A stretch of DNA of 36,761 nt from an uncultured Bacilli bacterium (GTDB lineage Bacteria; Bacillota_I; Bacilli_A; RF39; UBA660). Positions 36,687 through 36,761 of the stretch are shown here, piece by piece. The stretch's first letter is position 1. Every line of letters starts with the position of its first letter. The stretch covers positions 1 through 36,761 of the forward strand of contig CANPYM010000025.1 in the NCBI GenBank assembly GCA_947588685.1, given 5' to 3'. A program made the position numbers and the translations under genes. Below the pieces are notes generated by a model. It saw only the letters and a list, made by a program, of their open reading frames with translations. It made no database searches and was not told where the DNA came from.

Positions 36687-36761
36687 TGAACTGAACCCCA
36701 AAAGTTGGACAGTTTAATTATTCAAGGATTGTAATCTGTATTGTACAGGTGACAGTCCTTT
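36687..36761. mobile_element. terminal end of an IS3/IS150-group insertion sequence (runs off window)
   Basis: TGAACTGAACCCCAAAAGTTGGACAG matches the IS150-type inverted-repeat style; followed by hairpin AAGGAttgtaatCTGTAttgTACAGgtgacagTCCTT. Confidence 0.75.

Overview
AT-rich (low-GC) Bacillota/Mollicutes-like chromosomal window. Left two-thirds is mostly core genome: partial tRNA-Met, lipoprotein, cysS, YugP-like membrane protein, ClpX-like AAA+, sufC/sufD-like/sufS, mutL, frr, AI-2E family permease, cmk, a C-terminally short alaS, thioredoxin-like, queH, rarA, xer recombinase, phosphohexomutase, CDF transporter. An HTH regulator, an intergenic region with an exactly spaced duplicated motif, a HExxH metallopeptidase, an AlkD-like protein and a ZIP transporter follow. 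A complete type II-A CRISPR-Cas locus comes next: 38 repeats and 37 spacers, csn2, cas2, cas1, cas9, and a tracrRNA divergent from cas9 that I could locate with its promoter and terminator. Right of it is a yybP-ykoY (Mn2+)-like riboswitch with an overlapping terminator, upstream of an unrecognised internally duplicated protein. mnmA, spoIIM-like, a 31-aa ORF and the end of an IS3/IS150-type element close the window. Most interesting signals: (1) the Mn-type riboswitch controlling an unknown protein; (2) two rearranged anti-repeat fragments inside the CRISPR leader; (3) a duplicated motif with exactly conserved 13/33-nt internal spacing at 119-bp offset; (4) a possible leader peptide plus a 13-bp perfect hairpin burying the ZIP start codon; (5) lineage-specific core-gene changes (AlaS without C-Ala, YugP-like protein without HExxH, ClpX-like protein without zinc finger, compact SUF operon). 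All calls come from reading the sequence by eye; no database search was run.
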